From Bacteroidales bacterium (GTDB taxonomy: Bacteria > Bacteroidota > Bacteroidia > Bacteroidales > VadinHA17): 53,148 nt of DNA. The notes beneath the pieces are model-generated. The model was given only the letters and a program-made list of their open reading frames with translations, did not search any database and had not been told where the DNA came from. Made by a program: the position numbers and the translations under genes. Location: the NCBI GenBank assembly GCA_030596125.1, contig JAUVKT010000006.1:1-53148 (forward strand), read 5' to 3'. Every line of letters begins with the position of its first letter. The first letter of the stretch is position 1. Shown one piece after another: positions 44,850-53,081 of the stretch.

Positions 44850-44877
44850 GCCGTTCGTCGTTCGTCGTTCGTCGTTT
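44850..44877. repeat. Heptamer array (CGTTCGT x3-4)
   Basis: Consecutive 7-bp units cgttcgt at 44852-44858, 44859-44865 and 44866-44872 plus a partial unit. The array touches the stop codon of the minus-strand aminotransferase gene and lies at converging gene ends. Confidence 0.85.
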
Positions 44878-46069
44878 ATTTAAGCTTCCCAAGCACTTCT
44901 TTGATTCGCTTAACAGCTTCAATAAGCTCTTTATCTGACGCAGCATAAGATAACCTTATGCAATTGGGTGATCCAAAGCCTGCGCCACCGACAACCGCAA
45001 CATGAGCCTTTTCAAGAAGGTACATTGAAAGGTCAGTAGAATCATTAATAACATTTTCACCATCTTTTTTACCAAAGTAGTAACTGATCTCCGGGAAAAC
45101 ATAAAAAGCTCCCTGGGGAACCCTTATCTTGAATCCATCAATATCTTCAAGTAATCTGCATACAAGGTCACGCCTCTTAAGAAAAGCATCTCTCATAACT
45201 TCACGAGAATTACCGGTAGATGTTACAGCTGCAAGGGCTGCCCTCTGGGCTATGGATGACACACCTGATGTGAACTGACCCTGCAATTTATTAACACCCT
45301 TCGCAAGCCACAGAGGAGCCCCGATATAACCTATTCTCCATCCTGTCATGGCATAACCCTTTGAAACGCCATTAACAGTAATTACACGATCATAAACAGA
45401 GTCGAATGAAGCCATGCTGACATGTTCACCCGTGAATGTAATATGTTCATATATTTCATCGGATATAATGAAAACCCCCTCATGTTTTTCAACTATCCTG
45501 GCTATACTTTCCATCTCTTCCCTGGTATAAACCATTCCTGTCGGATTGGATGGCGAATTAAAAATAATGGCCCTTGTTTTTGGTGTAATGGCCTCTTCAA
45601 GTTGAGATGGCGTAACCTTAAAATCATTATCAATAGTAGTATTTATCACTACAGGTTTGCCCTGGGCAAGAATGATCTGGTCGTAATAACTAACCCAATA
45701 AGGAGCAAATATAATTACCTCATCGTCAGGATTAACAATAGTAAGCATCACATTTATAAGAGAGTGCTTCCCCCCTGCTGATACAATTATCTGATCGGGA
45801 GAATAATCGAGCCCGTTTTCTCTATTAAATTTTTCTGAAATTGCCTCCCTTAAATCTGCATAACCTGGCACAGGTGGATATGAAGTAAAATTATCATCAA
45901 TAGCCTTTTTAGCTGCCTCTTTGATATCATCCGGTGTATGAAAATCGGGTTCGCCAATACTTAAATTGATGACATCTATGCCCATAGCTTTCATCTCCCT
46001 GCTCTTTTGAGCCATTGCAAGAGTTTGTGAGACCGAGAGAGCCTTCAATCTTTCTGACAGGTATTCCAT
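44876..46069 (-). CDS. Class I aspartate-type aminotransferase
   Basis: A 397-residue PLP enzyme resembling subgroup I-gamma aspartate aminotransferases. Motifs are VINLSIGEPDFHTPDDI, SAGGKHSLINVM, NSPSNPTGMVYTREEM, ISDEIYEHI and NGVSKGYAMTGWRIGY, with the PLP-binding Lys in SKGYAMTG. It probably interconverts aspartate/2-oxoglutarate and oxaloacetate/glutamate; prephenate activity, known in some relatives, is an alternative. Monocistronic in appearance. Distinct from the class I/II enzyme in the aromatic operon. Confidence 0.93.
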   Translation of the reverse strand: MEYLSERLKALSVSQTLAMAQKSREMKAMGIDVINLSIGEPDFHTPDDIKEAAKKAIDDNFTSYPPVPGYADLREAISEKFNRENGLDYSPDQIIVSAGGKHSLINVMLTIVNPDDEVIIFAPYWVSYYDQIILAQGKPVVINTTIDNDFKVTPSQLEEAITPKTRAIIFNSPSNPTGMVYTREEMESIARIVEKHEGVFIISDEIYEHITFTGEHVSMASFDSVYDRVITVNGVSKGYAMTGWRIGYIGAPLWLAKGVNKLQGQFTSGVSSIAQRAALAAVTSTGNSREVMRDAFLKRRDLVCRLLEDIDGFKIRVPQGAFYVFPEISYYFGKKDGENVINDSTDLSMYLLEKAHVAVVGGAGFGSPNCIRLSYAASDKELIEAVKRIKEVLGKLK

Positions 46070-46189
46070 AATTATTGAGTTTGCTAATTAAAAGACCAAA
46101 ATTAGTTTAATAGTTTCAAATAATAAAGAAATATCAATCTTCGTTTTTGGTTTCTGCAACACATATTTGTACACTCATTAAAAATAGAT

Positions 46190-46211
46190 TAGGTTTGTAT
46201 AGGTAAACCTA
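46190..46211. promoter_or_regulatory. Short inverted repeat upstream of a hypothetical gene
   Basis: taggttt (46190-46196) and aaaccta (46205-46211) form a 7-bp dyad separated by 8 bp, directly upstream of the next gene's start at 46224. It could be an operator or a translation-blocking hairpin; the role is inferred from position only. Confidence 0.3.
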
Positions 46212-46223
46212 TTTTACAATAAA

Positions 46224-46745
46224 ATGGAAATTGCAAAAGATATCTTACTGGCAACCATACCTGCTCTGCTGGTACTTATCACCACTTACATCATTATTAA
46301 AAAAATGATCGAAAACGACCGTGATAAAAGAAGGAGTGAAATAATTCTTCAGAATTCCAGCACAATTACTCCCATCAGGCTTCAGGCTTATGAGCGTTTA
46401 ATTCTGCTTCTGGAACGGATCTCTATCGAAGCTCTAATTATGCGAACCAATAAAGCAGGTCTGACCACTAAAGAGTTACAATCGTCCATGCTGAATAGTA
46501 TACGATCTGAATTCGATCATAATCTTTCACAGCAAATCTATATCACTCCTCAGGCATGGGAAGTTCTGAAAAATGCAAAGACCAATACAATTAAGATCAT
46601 TAACACGAGTGCAGAAAAGTTGCCACCCAATGCAACCGGGTCAGATTTCAGCAGGTATCTTCTCGAAGCTTTAATGGAAATTGACAAAGAACCATCAAAA
46701 GTAGCCATTGATTATCTGAAAAGCGAAGTAGCCGGAATGATGTGA
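46224..46745 (+). CDS. Membrane-anchored hypothetical protein
   Basis: A 173-residue protein that I recognise only as a type conserved in Bacteroidota (possibly DUF7935). One N-terminal membrane helix (about 8-26, LLATIPALLVLITTYIIIK) is followed by a charged, helical cytoplasmic part (NDRDKRRSEIILQN; RLQAYERLILLLERI). The sequence SEFDHNLSQQIYITPQAWE near the middle looks conserved-type. No catalytic motif is visible. It lies between the divergent aminotransferase and convergent htpG. Confidence 0.62.
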   Translation: MEIAKDILLATIPALLVLITTYIIIKKMIENDRDKRRSEIILQNSSTITPIRLQAYERLILLLERISIEALIMRTNKAGLTTKELQSSMLNSIRSEFDHNLSQQIYITPQAWEVLKNAKTNTIKIINTSAEKLPPNATGSDFSRYLLEALMEIDKEPSKVAIDYLKSEVAGMM

Positions 46746-46752
46746 GAAGAGA

Positions 46753-46834
46753 GTTGCAGGTTACAGGTTACAGGTTACAGGTAGACAATGCCTTACGCCA
46801 TTCGTCGTTGGTCGTTAGTCGTTTGCCGTTAGTC
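46753..46834. repeat. Two adjacent heptamer arrays between converging genes
   Basis: gttgcag followed by three gttacag units and a degenerate unit (46753-46787), then attcgtc, gttggtc, gttagtc, gtttgcc, gttagtc (46800-46834), all 7 bp long. The second array stops one base before the htpG stop codon. Confidence 0.85.
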
Positions 46835-48883
46835 TCACAAAAGATCTATACTCCTCTTTACAAAATTGGTGAGTTTTTCACCCTTCAGCATATTATTTGA
46901 AAGCAGGGCAAGATCAATAAGCTGTTTTACAAGAGGTTGTTTTTCAGCATAAGCTGTCAGTTCCGACTTATGTACAGCTTCATATTTATCAAGACTTTTA
47001 CGTAGTTTTTCAAGTTTATCCTTCTCTGCCTGAGTTATCTCTTCTTCCTTCTTACCCTCCTGTGACTTCTCCTCTGTTGCAACCTCTTTACGGGCACGAT
47101 CAATTTTAGTCTTATGCTCCTTAAGGGTTTTGCCCAGTTCCTTATCAAGCTGCTCACTAATCCCGGATACTACAGAATGGTTATTATTAATTACAACATT
47201 ATATGAATCAGGAAGGTCTCCATAAAAATTCATACCTCCTCCTCCAAGTTGAGACATATCCTTCATCCTTCTCATAAACTCCGACTGGGTTATGATAACA
47301 GGTGCATCGGTTTCGTTCATAGCTTCTGCTACAACTACAAAATTCTCTTTTTTATCTATCTGGCTTTCAAAGAGTGTTGTGATATTGGTCTGCTGATCAT
47401 CTGTCAGTTTCGACTCAAGAGTAACATCCTTCTCAATTATCTTCTCTACCACATCAGAATCGACCCTTACAAACCTGCTATCCTTAAACTTGGTCTCAAG
47501 ATGATTGATAATATGAGTATCGAGTTGACCATCCATTAAAAGAACATCATAACCTTTGTTTTTAGCTTTTTCGATATAACTGAACTGATTCTCTTTATCG
47601 GTAGTATAGAGATAGATAAGTGATTTATTCTTATCTGTCTGGTTTTCCCTGATAACCTTTTCATACTCTTCATATGTAAAGTATTTACCGTCAGTATTCT
47701 TAAACAATGCAAACTTCGAAGCTCGCTCATAGAATTTCTCATCGGTGATCATTCCATAATCAATAAAGAGTTTAAGGTCATCCCATTTCTTCTCGAAATC
47801 ATCCCTGTTACTCATAAAAATATCATTTAACCTCTCTGCCACCTTCTTATTTATATGACCTGATATCTTTTTAACATTTGAATCGCTTTGAAGGAAGCTT
47901 CTCGATACATTAAGAGGAATATCGGGTGAATCTAACACACCATGGAGCAGTGTAAGAAATTCCGGCACAATACCCTCAACCGAATCGGTAACAAAAACCT
48001 GGTTACAATAAAGCCGGATCTTATTTTTTTGAATTTCTATATTACTCTTGATCTTTGGAAAGTAGAGGATACCTGTAAGGTTAAAAGGATAATCAACATT
48101 CAGATGTATGTTAAACAGTGGCTCATCACCGGTTGGATAAAGCTCCCTGTAAAAAGAGGAGTAATCTTCATCTTTCAGATCAGCCGGCTTCTTTGTCCAT
48201 GCAGGCTGGGTGTTATTAATTATCTTATCCTTTTTAGTATCTACATATTTATCCTTTTTCCACTCCTGCTCCTTGCCGAATGCTATCTCAACAGGGAGAA
48301 ACTTACAATACTTATTGAGTAACTCCTCTACCCTGCTCTTTTCGAGAAAATCTTTTGAATCATCATCAATATGTAAAATAACATCTGTTCCAACTCTCTT
48401 TTTCTCTACCTCTTCAATAGAAAATTCAGGACTTCCGTCACATGTCCACTTCACCCCTTTTGAATCTTTCTGCCACGATCTGGTAATCACCTCCACCTTG
48501 TCTGACACCATAAACGAGGAATAAAACCCAAGACCAAAATGACCAATGATGGCATTTGCCTGATCTTTATATTTATCAAGGAATTCGTTGGCACTTGAAA
48601 ATGCTATCTGGTTCAGGAATTTATCAATCTCCTCCGCTGTCATTCCAATACCCCTGTCGGAAACCGTAATAGTTTTCTTCTTTTTATTGAGATTTACCCT
48701 TATAGTAGTATCTCCCATCTCCTCCTTATAATCTCCGACTGATGCAAGAGTCTTCAGTTTTTGTGTAGCATCGACTGCATTCGACACCAGTTCTCTCAAG
48801 AAGATTTCATGATCAGAGTAGAGAAACTTTTTAATTATCGGAAAGATATTCTCTGTAGTAACGCCTATTTTTCCCTTCTGCAT
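46835..48883 (-). CDS. htpG: Molecular chaperone HtpG (Hsp90)
   Basis: A 682-residue cytoplasmic Hsp90 homodimer. The GHKL ATP-binding domain has FLRELVSNAVDATQKL, VSDRGIGMTAEEIDKFL and the IGHFGLGFYSSFMV lid region. The middle domain follows with LYFPKIKSNIEIQK and GVLDSPDIPLNVSRSFLQ. It is somewhat longer than the E. coli protein, with a charged Lys/Glu-rich insertion near residue 600 (EEKSQEGKKEEEITQAEKDK). A sigma-54-like site lies about 47 bp upstream. Confidence 0.97.
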   Translation of the reverse strand: MQKGKIGVTTENIFPIIKKFLYSDHEIFLRELVSNAVDATQKLKTLASVGDYKEEMGDTTIRVNLNKKKKTITVSDRGIGMTAEEIDKFLNQIAFSSANEFLDKYKDQANAIIGHFGLGFYSSFMVSDKVEVITRSWQKDSKGVKWTCDGSPEFSIEEVEKKRVGTDVILHIDDDSKDFLEKSRVEELLNKYCKFLPVEIAFGKEQEWKKDKYVDTKKDKIINNTQPAWTKKPADLKDEDYSSFYRELYPTGDEPLFNIHLNVDYPFNLTGILYFPKIKSNIEIQKNKIRLYCNQVFVTDSVEGIVPEFLTLLHGVLDSPDIPLNVSRSFLQSDSNVKKISGHINKKVAERLNDIFMSNRDDFEKKWDDLKLFIDYGMITDEKFYERASKFALFKNTDGKYFTYEEYEKVIRENQTDKNKSLIYLYTTDKENQFSYIEKAKNKGYDVLLMDGQLDTHIINHLETKFKDSRFVRVDSDVVEKIIEKDVTLESKLTDDQQTNITTLFESQIDKKENFVVVAEAMNETDAPVIITQSEFMRRMKDMSQLGGGGMNFYGDLPDSYNVVINNNHSVVSGISEQLDKELGKTLKEHKTKIDRARKEVATEEKSQEGKKEEEITQAEKDKLEKLRKSLDKYEAVHKSELTAYAEKQPLVKQLIDLALLSNNMLKGEKLTNFVKRSIDLL

Positions 48884-48929
48884 TTTTATTATGAATTAAA
48901 TTAAACATCTTATTTACCAACCCTCTTTT

Positions 48930-48944
48930 TCAAAGTATGTGCCA
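48930..48944 (-). promoter_or_regulatory. Possible sigma-54-type site upstream of htpG
   Basis: Minus-strand TGGCACATACTTTGA has the -24 element TGGCAC and a TTG at the correct 12-bp offset, but the usual C at -12 is A. It lies 47-61 bp before the htpG ATG. It may be chance, or the TACTTTG part may act as a degenerate -7 box. Confidence 0.3.
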
Positions 48945-49078
48945 AGTTGAAATAACTGCCAAATAGTCACAAAAATCAATCAAACCGCAGCAACATGGTT
49001 ACATTCGATGAGTATCTGAATAACATCCTCCTGAGCAATTTATCTGAGTTAACAATTAGCGGCAGAGATAACCGCATT

Positions 49079-50269
49079 TTATGAAATAATTTTATCCAGG
49101 AGACTAAGGATTTTATCACACGCATAATCAATCTCCTCATTAGTAATAGTTAACGGAGGTGCAATTCTGAAAGCATCATTGCAAAAAAGAAACTTATCAA
49201 GAATCAGTCCGTTGCCGGGTCCGCTTTCAATAAATTTATTTAACAAACCGGGAGAAGCAAGTTTCACGGCAAGAAAAAGTCCTGACCCCCTGATACTTAA
49301 TATAGACTCATGTTTCAGGTTAACAATAAAACGATTACCCTTTTTATTTGCTTTAACTGCCAGTTCTCCCTTTATTATCTCTTCAAAAGCTGCAAGACCG
49401 GTTGCACAACTCACGGGGTGCCCCCCGAAAGTTGTAATATGGCCAAGTGCAGGTTTGTTTGATAAGGTCATCATCATATCACGCGGAGCGATAAAAGCAC
49501 CCAGAGGAAGGCCTCCTCCCATTGCTTTAGCCAGTGCAAGTATATCGGGTACCACGTTAAAATGTTCCATTGCAAACAATCTGCCTGTGCGCCCGAAACC
49601 TGTCTGTATCTCATCAAATATCAGAAGGGCTCCGGTTTGATCGCACCTATTCCTGATTTTCAGCAGGTAATCATTCTCAGGTTGAATTATTCCGGCCTCT
49701 GCCTGAATAGGTTCCACAATTACAGCTGCAGTTTCATTATCAATAATATCAAGGGCTTCTGCATTATTAAAATCGATTTGCCAGGTATCAGGAAGAAGAG
49801 GCCTGTAAGCATTCCTGTAAAACTCGGTTCCCTGGATACTGAGGGCACCGTGTGTGCTTCCATGGTAAGCCTTATTGAAAGAGACAAATTTACTTCTGCC
49901 TGTATACCTCTTGGCAAGTTTCATTGCACCTTCAATAGCTTCACTACCTGAATTAACGAAGTAAACCGACTCGAGTGGTGCAGGTAGCATATCAGTTAAC
50001 CTTTTTGCATATTTAACTTGTGGGCTTTGCACTATCTCTCCGTATACCATCAGGTGCATATACCTGTCGAGTTGTTCTTTACCGGCTGCCACTACTGCAG
50101 GGTTGGAATGACCGACATTACTTACCGATACTCCTGAGACAAGATCAATGTACTTTTTGCCATCAGGACCATAGAGCCAAATACCTTCAGCTCTTTCTAT
50201 TTCGATCATCAGGGGCTCAGGTGAGGTTTGCCCCACATGGAGCAAAAAAAGATTTTTTTCAGATAACAT
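49079..50269 (-). CDS. Class III aminotransferase (acetylornithine-aminotransferase-like)
   Basis: A 396-residue fold-type I, class III PLP aminotransferase. Signatures include NSGSEAIEGAMKLAKRYTGR, FNKAYHGSTHGALS, VEPIQAEAGI, LLIFDEIQTGFGRTG and ALAKAMGGGLPLGAF with the PLP Lys, then TTFGGHPVSCA. The substrate is not predictable: acetylornithine, ornithine, putrescine or a beta-amino acid are options. No arg genes are adjacent. It starts 10 bp after the LytTR regulator gene on the same strand, so the two are probably co-transcribed. Confidence 0.88.
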   Translation of the reverse strand: MLSEKNLFLLHVGQTSPEPLMIEIERAEGIWLYGPDGKKYIDLVSGVSVSNVGHSNPAVVAAGKEQLDRYMHLMVYGEIVQSPQVKYAKRLTDMLPAPLESVYFVNSGSEAIEGAMKLAKRYTGRSKFVSFNKAYHGSTHGALSIQGTEFYRNAYRPLLPDTWQIDFNNAEALDIIDNETAAVIVEPIQAEAGIIQPENDYLLKIRNRCDQTGALLIFDEIQTGFGRTGRLFAMEHFNVVPDILALAKAMGGGLPLGAFIAPRDMMMTLSNKPALGHITTFGGHPVSCATGLAAFEEIIKGELAVKANKKGNRFIVNLKHESILSIRGSGLFLAVKLASPGLLNKFIESGPGNGLILDKFLFCNDAFRIAPPLTITNEEIDYACDKILSLLDKIIS

Positions 50270-50279
50270 AACAGGATTG

Positions 50280-50987
50280 TTATCGCATCATCACATTAAT
50301 TTCCTTAAGGAGAAAATCACGATAAGATTTTCCAATCGGGATACTCTCCTTTTCACGGTATCCACTAATTTCCAGGCTACTGTCACGAATCAAATTTATC
50401 CTGCTCTTATTAACAATATAAGACCTGTGGACTCTGATAAAGAGAAAAGAGGGAAGTTGCTGTTCAATAGCCTTCATTGTGAAATGAATAGTATATTTCT
50501 CCAGATCGGTATGCAGAACTACATAATTCTCAAGAGCCTCAATAAATACAATATCATTTAGTTTGATCTTTACCAGTGAAGATCCTTTTTTTATGAATAT
50601 TTCCTGCTGACCAATATTATCACCGAAACCTTTATCCTGATATCTGATGACTTTATCAACCGCTTTGCAAAATCTCGAATAGTCCACCGGTTTAATGAGG
50701 TAATCGACCACATCAAAATCGTAAGCCTTAACAGCATAATTATCACTGCTTGTTACCATAATTATTGAAGGAGGTTTTTCCAGGCTTCCAATAAAATCAA
50801 AACCATCCATTTCGGGCATTTGAATATCGAGAAAAATAAGATCTATATCAGACCTTTTCATCATTTCATTCCGTGCATCTATTGCGCTATCAAAGACCCC
50901 CGAAAGATTAAGGAATGATGACCTCTTAACAAGTTCAGCTAAAACTTTACATGACAGTTTATCATCATCTATGATAATGCAATTCAT
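50280..50987 (-). CDS. LytTR-family response regulator
   Basis: A 235-residue transcription regulator. The receiver domain (1-118) has acidic Asp7/Asp8, phospho-acceptor Asp54 (FLDIQMPEMDG) and Lys99 (LIKP). A LytTR DNA-binding domain (about 130-233) has IFIKKGSSLVKIKLNDIVFIEA, FIRVHRSYIVNKSRI and IPIGKSYRDFL. No partner sensor kinase (usually a His_kinase-domain membrane protein) is adjacent. The gene leads the aminotransferase gene. Confidence 0.94.
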   Translation of the reverse strand: MNCIIIDDDKLSCKVLAELVKRSSFLNLSGVFDSAIDARNEMMKRSDIDLIFLDIQMPEMDGFDFIGSLEKPPSIIMVTSSDNYAVKAYDFDVVDYLIKPVDYSRFCKAVDKVIRYQDKGFGDNIGQQEIFIKKGSSLVKIKLNDIVFIEALENYVVLHTDLEKYTIHFTMKAIEQQLPSFLFIRVHRSYIVNKSRINLIRDSSLEISGYREKESIPIGKSYRDFLLKEINVMMR

Positions 50988-51053
50988 AATTTAGGTTTGG
51001 TAACAGTCCCTAGTCCCGTATCAAAAATAGGAAAAATATATTACAAACTACTC

Positions 51054-51728
51054 TCAAATATTATTCCCGGATAAATATTTCTTCTCCAGCAGGTCTGAAC
51101 TCTTAATGCTCCTTTTGAGCCATTCAAGTTTTATGATCGTTTTTGCATCATCTGTCAGCTTCCAATTCATCGATGATTCTCTTAGAATACCTGTCAGATG
51201 ATTCAATATTATTGCAGCTGAAACTGAGATATTAAAACTTTCGGTAAAACCAAACATTGGAATTTTAAGATACTCATCGGCATTTCCAATAGCAACAGAA
51301 GAGAGTCCTTTCAGTTCGGTTCCAAAGACAAGTGCGACCTTCCCTTTTTCAAGGTCAAACTCATCAAGAGTTGTATCATTTGCATGAGGAGTAGTTGCAA
51401 CAATCCTGTAACCCTCCTTGCGCAGGCATTCATAAGCCTCAGGGGTGTTAAAATCTTTTTTATTAAACTTCCTCATGCTAAGCCACTTGTCTGAGCCAAG
51501 GGCTACATCCGGGTTAACATCGTATGTATTCAGGTTCTCTATTATATTGACATTCTGTATGCCAAAACAGTCACAGGTTCTGAGAACGGCACTTGCATTA
51601 TGCGACTGAAAAATATCTTCCAGAACAACAGAAATATAATCAGTCCGGTTATCGAGTATGCTATCGAACAGTTTACGTCTCCGGTCGGAGATAAAATTCT
51701 CAAGAAATTTGATTAATTCTCTTTGCAT
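51054..51728 (-). CDS. trmH: SpoU-type tRNA 2'-O-methyltransferase
   Basis: A 224-residue SPOUT-class methyltransferase, probably the TrmH enzyme that methylates Gm18 in tRNA. The ATG at 51726-51728 is preferred because the longer frame (from 51758) runs back through the upstream terminator. Family motifs are DIFQSHNASAVLRTCDCFGI (motif 1), KVALVFGTELKGLSSVA (motif 2) and FNISVSAAIILNHLTG (motif 3) forming the trefoil knot. The start lies 6 bp after the T-tract of the HU-gene terminator, so transcription depends on readthrough or an unseen promoter. Confidence 0.9.
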   Translation of the reverse strand: MQRELIKFLENFISDRRRKLFDSILDNRTDYISVVLEDIFQSHNASAVLRTCDCFGIQNVNIIENLNTYDVNPDVALGSDKWLSMRKFNKKDFNTPEAYECLRKEGYRIVATTPHANDTTLDEFDLEKGKVALVFGTELKGLSSVAIGNADEYLKIPMFGFTESFNISVSAAIILNHLTGILRESSMNWKLTDDAKTIIKLEWLKRSIKSSDLLEKKYLSGNNI

Positions 51729-51734
51729 AATAAC

Positions 51735-51763
51735 AAAAAAAAAGGGGGTGCAACCCACCCCCT
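51735..51763 (-). terminator. Terminator between the HU-family gene and trmH
   Basis: Minus-strand AGGGGGTG-GGTTG-CACCCCCT (8-bp stem) followed by nine T residues, 25 bp after the HU-family stop and only 6 bp before the trmH ATG. Confidence 0.93.
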
Positions 51764-51788
51764 CATTAGTAATTAAAATTAAAAGATC

Positions 51789-52058
51789 TTAAAGCTTAGT
51801 GCTGAGGCCAGGAGCAGCTTTGAATTTTACTACCTTCTTAGCCGGTACATTTAGTTTCTCACCAGTCTGTGGATTGCGAACAACCCTTGCACTTCTTGTA
51901 GTAACTTTAAAAGTACCCATACCCGGAAGTTGGATTCTTTCACCTTTTTTCATTGCTCCGCCAAAAGCATCCACAAATGAGTTAAGAGCATTGTTAGCAT
52001 CCTTCATAGAAAGTTCTGCATTCTCAGCAATTGCATTTACTAATTCCTTTTTCGTCAT
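51789..52058 (-). CDS. HU/IHF-family DNA-binding protein
   Basis: An 89-residue nucleoid-associated protein. It has the HU fold: N-terminal TKKELVNAIAENAELSMKDA helices, the dimer region FVDAFGGAMKKGERIQLPGMG, and the beta-arm RNPQTGEKLNVPAKKVVKF whose conserved RNPxTG tip with Pro inserts into DNA. Expressed from its own strong promoter (TTTG-N19-TATATTTG). It bends and packs DNA as a homodimer or with another HU. Confidence 0.96.
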   Translation of the reverse strand: MTKKELVNAIAENAELSMKDANNALNSFVDAFGGAMKKGERIQLPGMGTFKVTTRSARVVRNPQTGEKLNVPAKKVVKFKAAPGLSTKL

Positions 52059-52102
52059 GGTAAATAGTTTTATGGTTAGTGAAAATTTTATTAATTTGAA
52101 TA

Positions 52103-52133
52103 CAAATATATTTTTTTTTCGGTCAAAAGCAAA
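52103..52133 (-). promoter_or_regulatory. Promoter of the HU-family gene
   Basis: TTTG (52130-52133) and TATATTTG (52103-52110) are spaced by exactly 19 bp, a perfect Bacteroidota promoter match, 45 bp upstream of the HU-family ATG. Confidence 0.75.
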
Positions 52134-52227
52134 CTTTTATGCCCATTTTTCCACGAACAGCGCATTTTTTAACAAAAATCTGCATATACTTATTAATAAA
52201 AAGAGAATCCCGGGATTACATCACTAT

Positions 52228-52266
52228 TATCTTTGATTTTGCAAAATAAAAAAAATGCTATCTTTG
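52228..52266 (+). promoter_or_regulatory. Two tandem -7 boxes upstream of tRNA-Ser
   Basis: TATCTTTG occurs twice, at 52228-52235 and 52259-52266, 31 bp apart. The second would place the transcription start at or next to the first base of the tRNA; the first would give a leader of about 30 nt. TTTG at 52238-52241 is 17 bp from the second box. Confidence 0.5.
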
Positions 52267-52270
52267 CGGC

Positions 52271-52358
52271 GGAGAAATGGCAGAGTGGTCGAATGCGGCG
52301 GTCTTGAAAACCGTTGTACCGCAAGGTACCGGGGGTTCGAATCCCTCTTTCTCCGCCA
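52271..52358 (+). tRNA. tRNA-Ser (anticodon TGA)
   Basis: An 88-nt class II tRNA with encoded CCA (52356-52358). The acceptor stem pairs GGAGAAA with TTTCTCC (52348-52354), and the discriminator is G. The anticodon loop CTTGAAA gives anticodon TGA within the stem CGGT/ACCG. A long variable arm (TTGTACCGCAAGGTACC) and the T-arm GGGGGTTCGAATCCCTC are present. A long T-rich hairpin follows. Confidence 0.97.
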
Positions 52359-52362
52359 AAGC

Positions 52363-52401
52363 AAAACAAAAGCCATTCGCAAAAGCGAATGGTTTTGTTT
52401 T
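52363..52401. terminator. Long terminator hairpin after tRNA-Ser
   Basis: aaaacaaaagccattcgc (52363-52380), loop aaaa, gcgaatggttttgtttt (52385-52401) form a stem of 17 bp with a single bulged base and T-rich 3' side. The A/T symmetry would let it work in both directions. Confidence 0.9.
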
Positions 52402-52503
52402 TAGGTACATACGAACCGAGTTTACTCGTGTGAGTATGTGCATGAAAACAAAAACAATACCTCCCGGTATTGCTTTTATTTTGCTTTGAAGCTACCCCCA
52501 TCA

Positions 52504-52713
52504 AGGGATCACGACTGAGTGAAACGAAGGAGTAATCCTTTTAGGTCCTAACCACCTCCCCACGCTTACTGCGTGGGACTCCTCCTTTCCTAAAAGGAGG
52601 AGAAATAGTTTATCTGCAGATGCTTCGAAGCTACCCCCTTCAGGGAAAAGCTGACCGAAGGGAAGCTAATCCCCCTTTAGGGATCACGACTGAGTGAAAC
52701 GAAGGAGTAATCC
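52504..52713. repeat. Two copies of a 35-bp repeat
   Basis: The 35 bases at 52504-52538 recur identically at 52679-52713 (start agggatcacg, end gagtaatcc). Each has near-palindromic ends (agggat ... aatcc). Companion copies of gaagctaccccc lie at 52488-52499 and 52627-52638, with a variant gaagctaatccccc at 52662-52675, so a composite module appears duplicated. Confidence 0.9.
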
Positions 52714-52873
52714 CTGAGGTTTGAGCAAAAAGTATGGCACAAGAGGCCGTTTCATCTATTAGTGCACTATACCTTAAAATAAAGCACTCAGCGATCCAAT
52801 TAAAACCTGCTTTTTGTATAATTTAAATGGTGGGCAATAATTTCAATATGCCTCAATCGTTAGGGATTAGTGA

Positions 52874-52962
52874 TTACGCACCTTTGGCGCTTATCGGATG
52901 AGACGTATCATTAACCCTGAGCTACGCACAGGGCTAATGATTTACGCACCTTTGGCGCTTAT
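52874..52962. repeat. Two direct repeats of 21 bp flanking a hairpin
   Basis: ttacgcacctttggcgctta(t) occurs at 52874-52894 and 52942-52962. The 47-bp spacer holds an 11-bp stem (cattaaccctg/cagggctaatg). Only two copies exist. Confidence 0.85.
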
Positions 52963-53081
52963 ACATTTTAGATTGAGATTGACGTTTTCTTTTTGGGTGT
53001 CCCATTGCGGAAAACAGGGAGAAGCTCTGGATTCTGAAAAATCAAAAAAAGGGGTTGTGCATCAGCTACTAATGTGTGGCG

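Noticed and set aside
52193-52504. Open frames on both strands through the tRNA-Ser and its terminator
   Set aside because: They overlap the tRNA and the terminator hairpin and show no protein-like features.
52874-52962. Possible CRISPR mini-array
   Set aside because: Only two 21-bp repeats, a spacer with its own hairpin, and no cas genes in the window.
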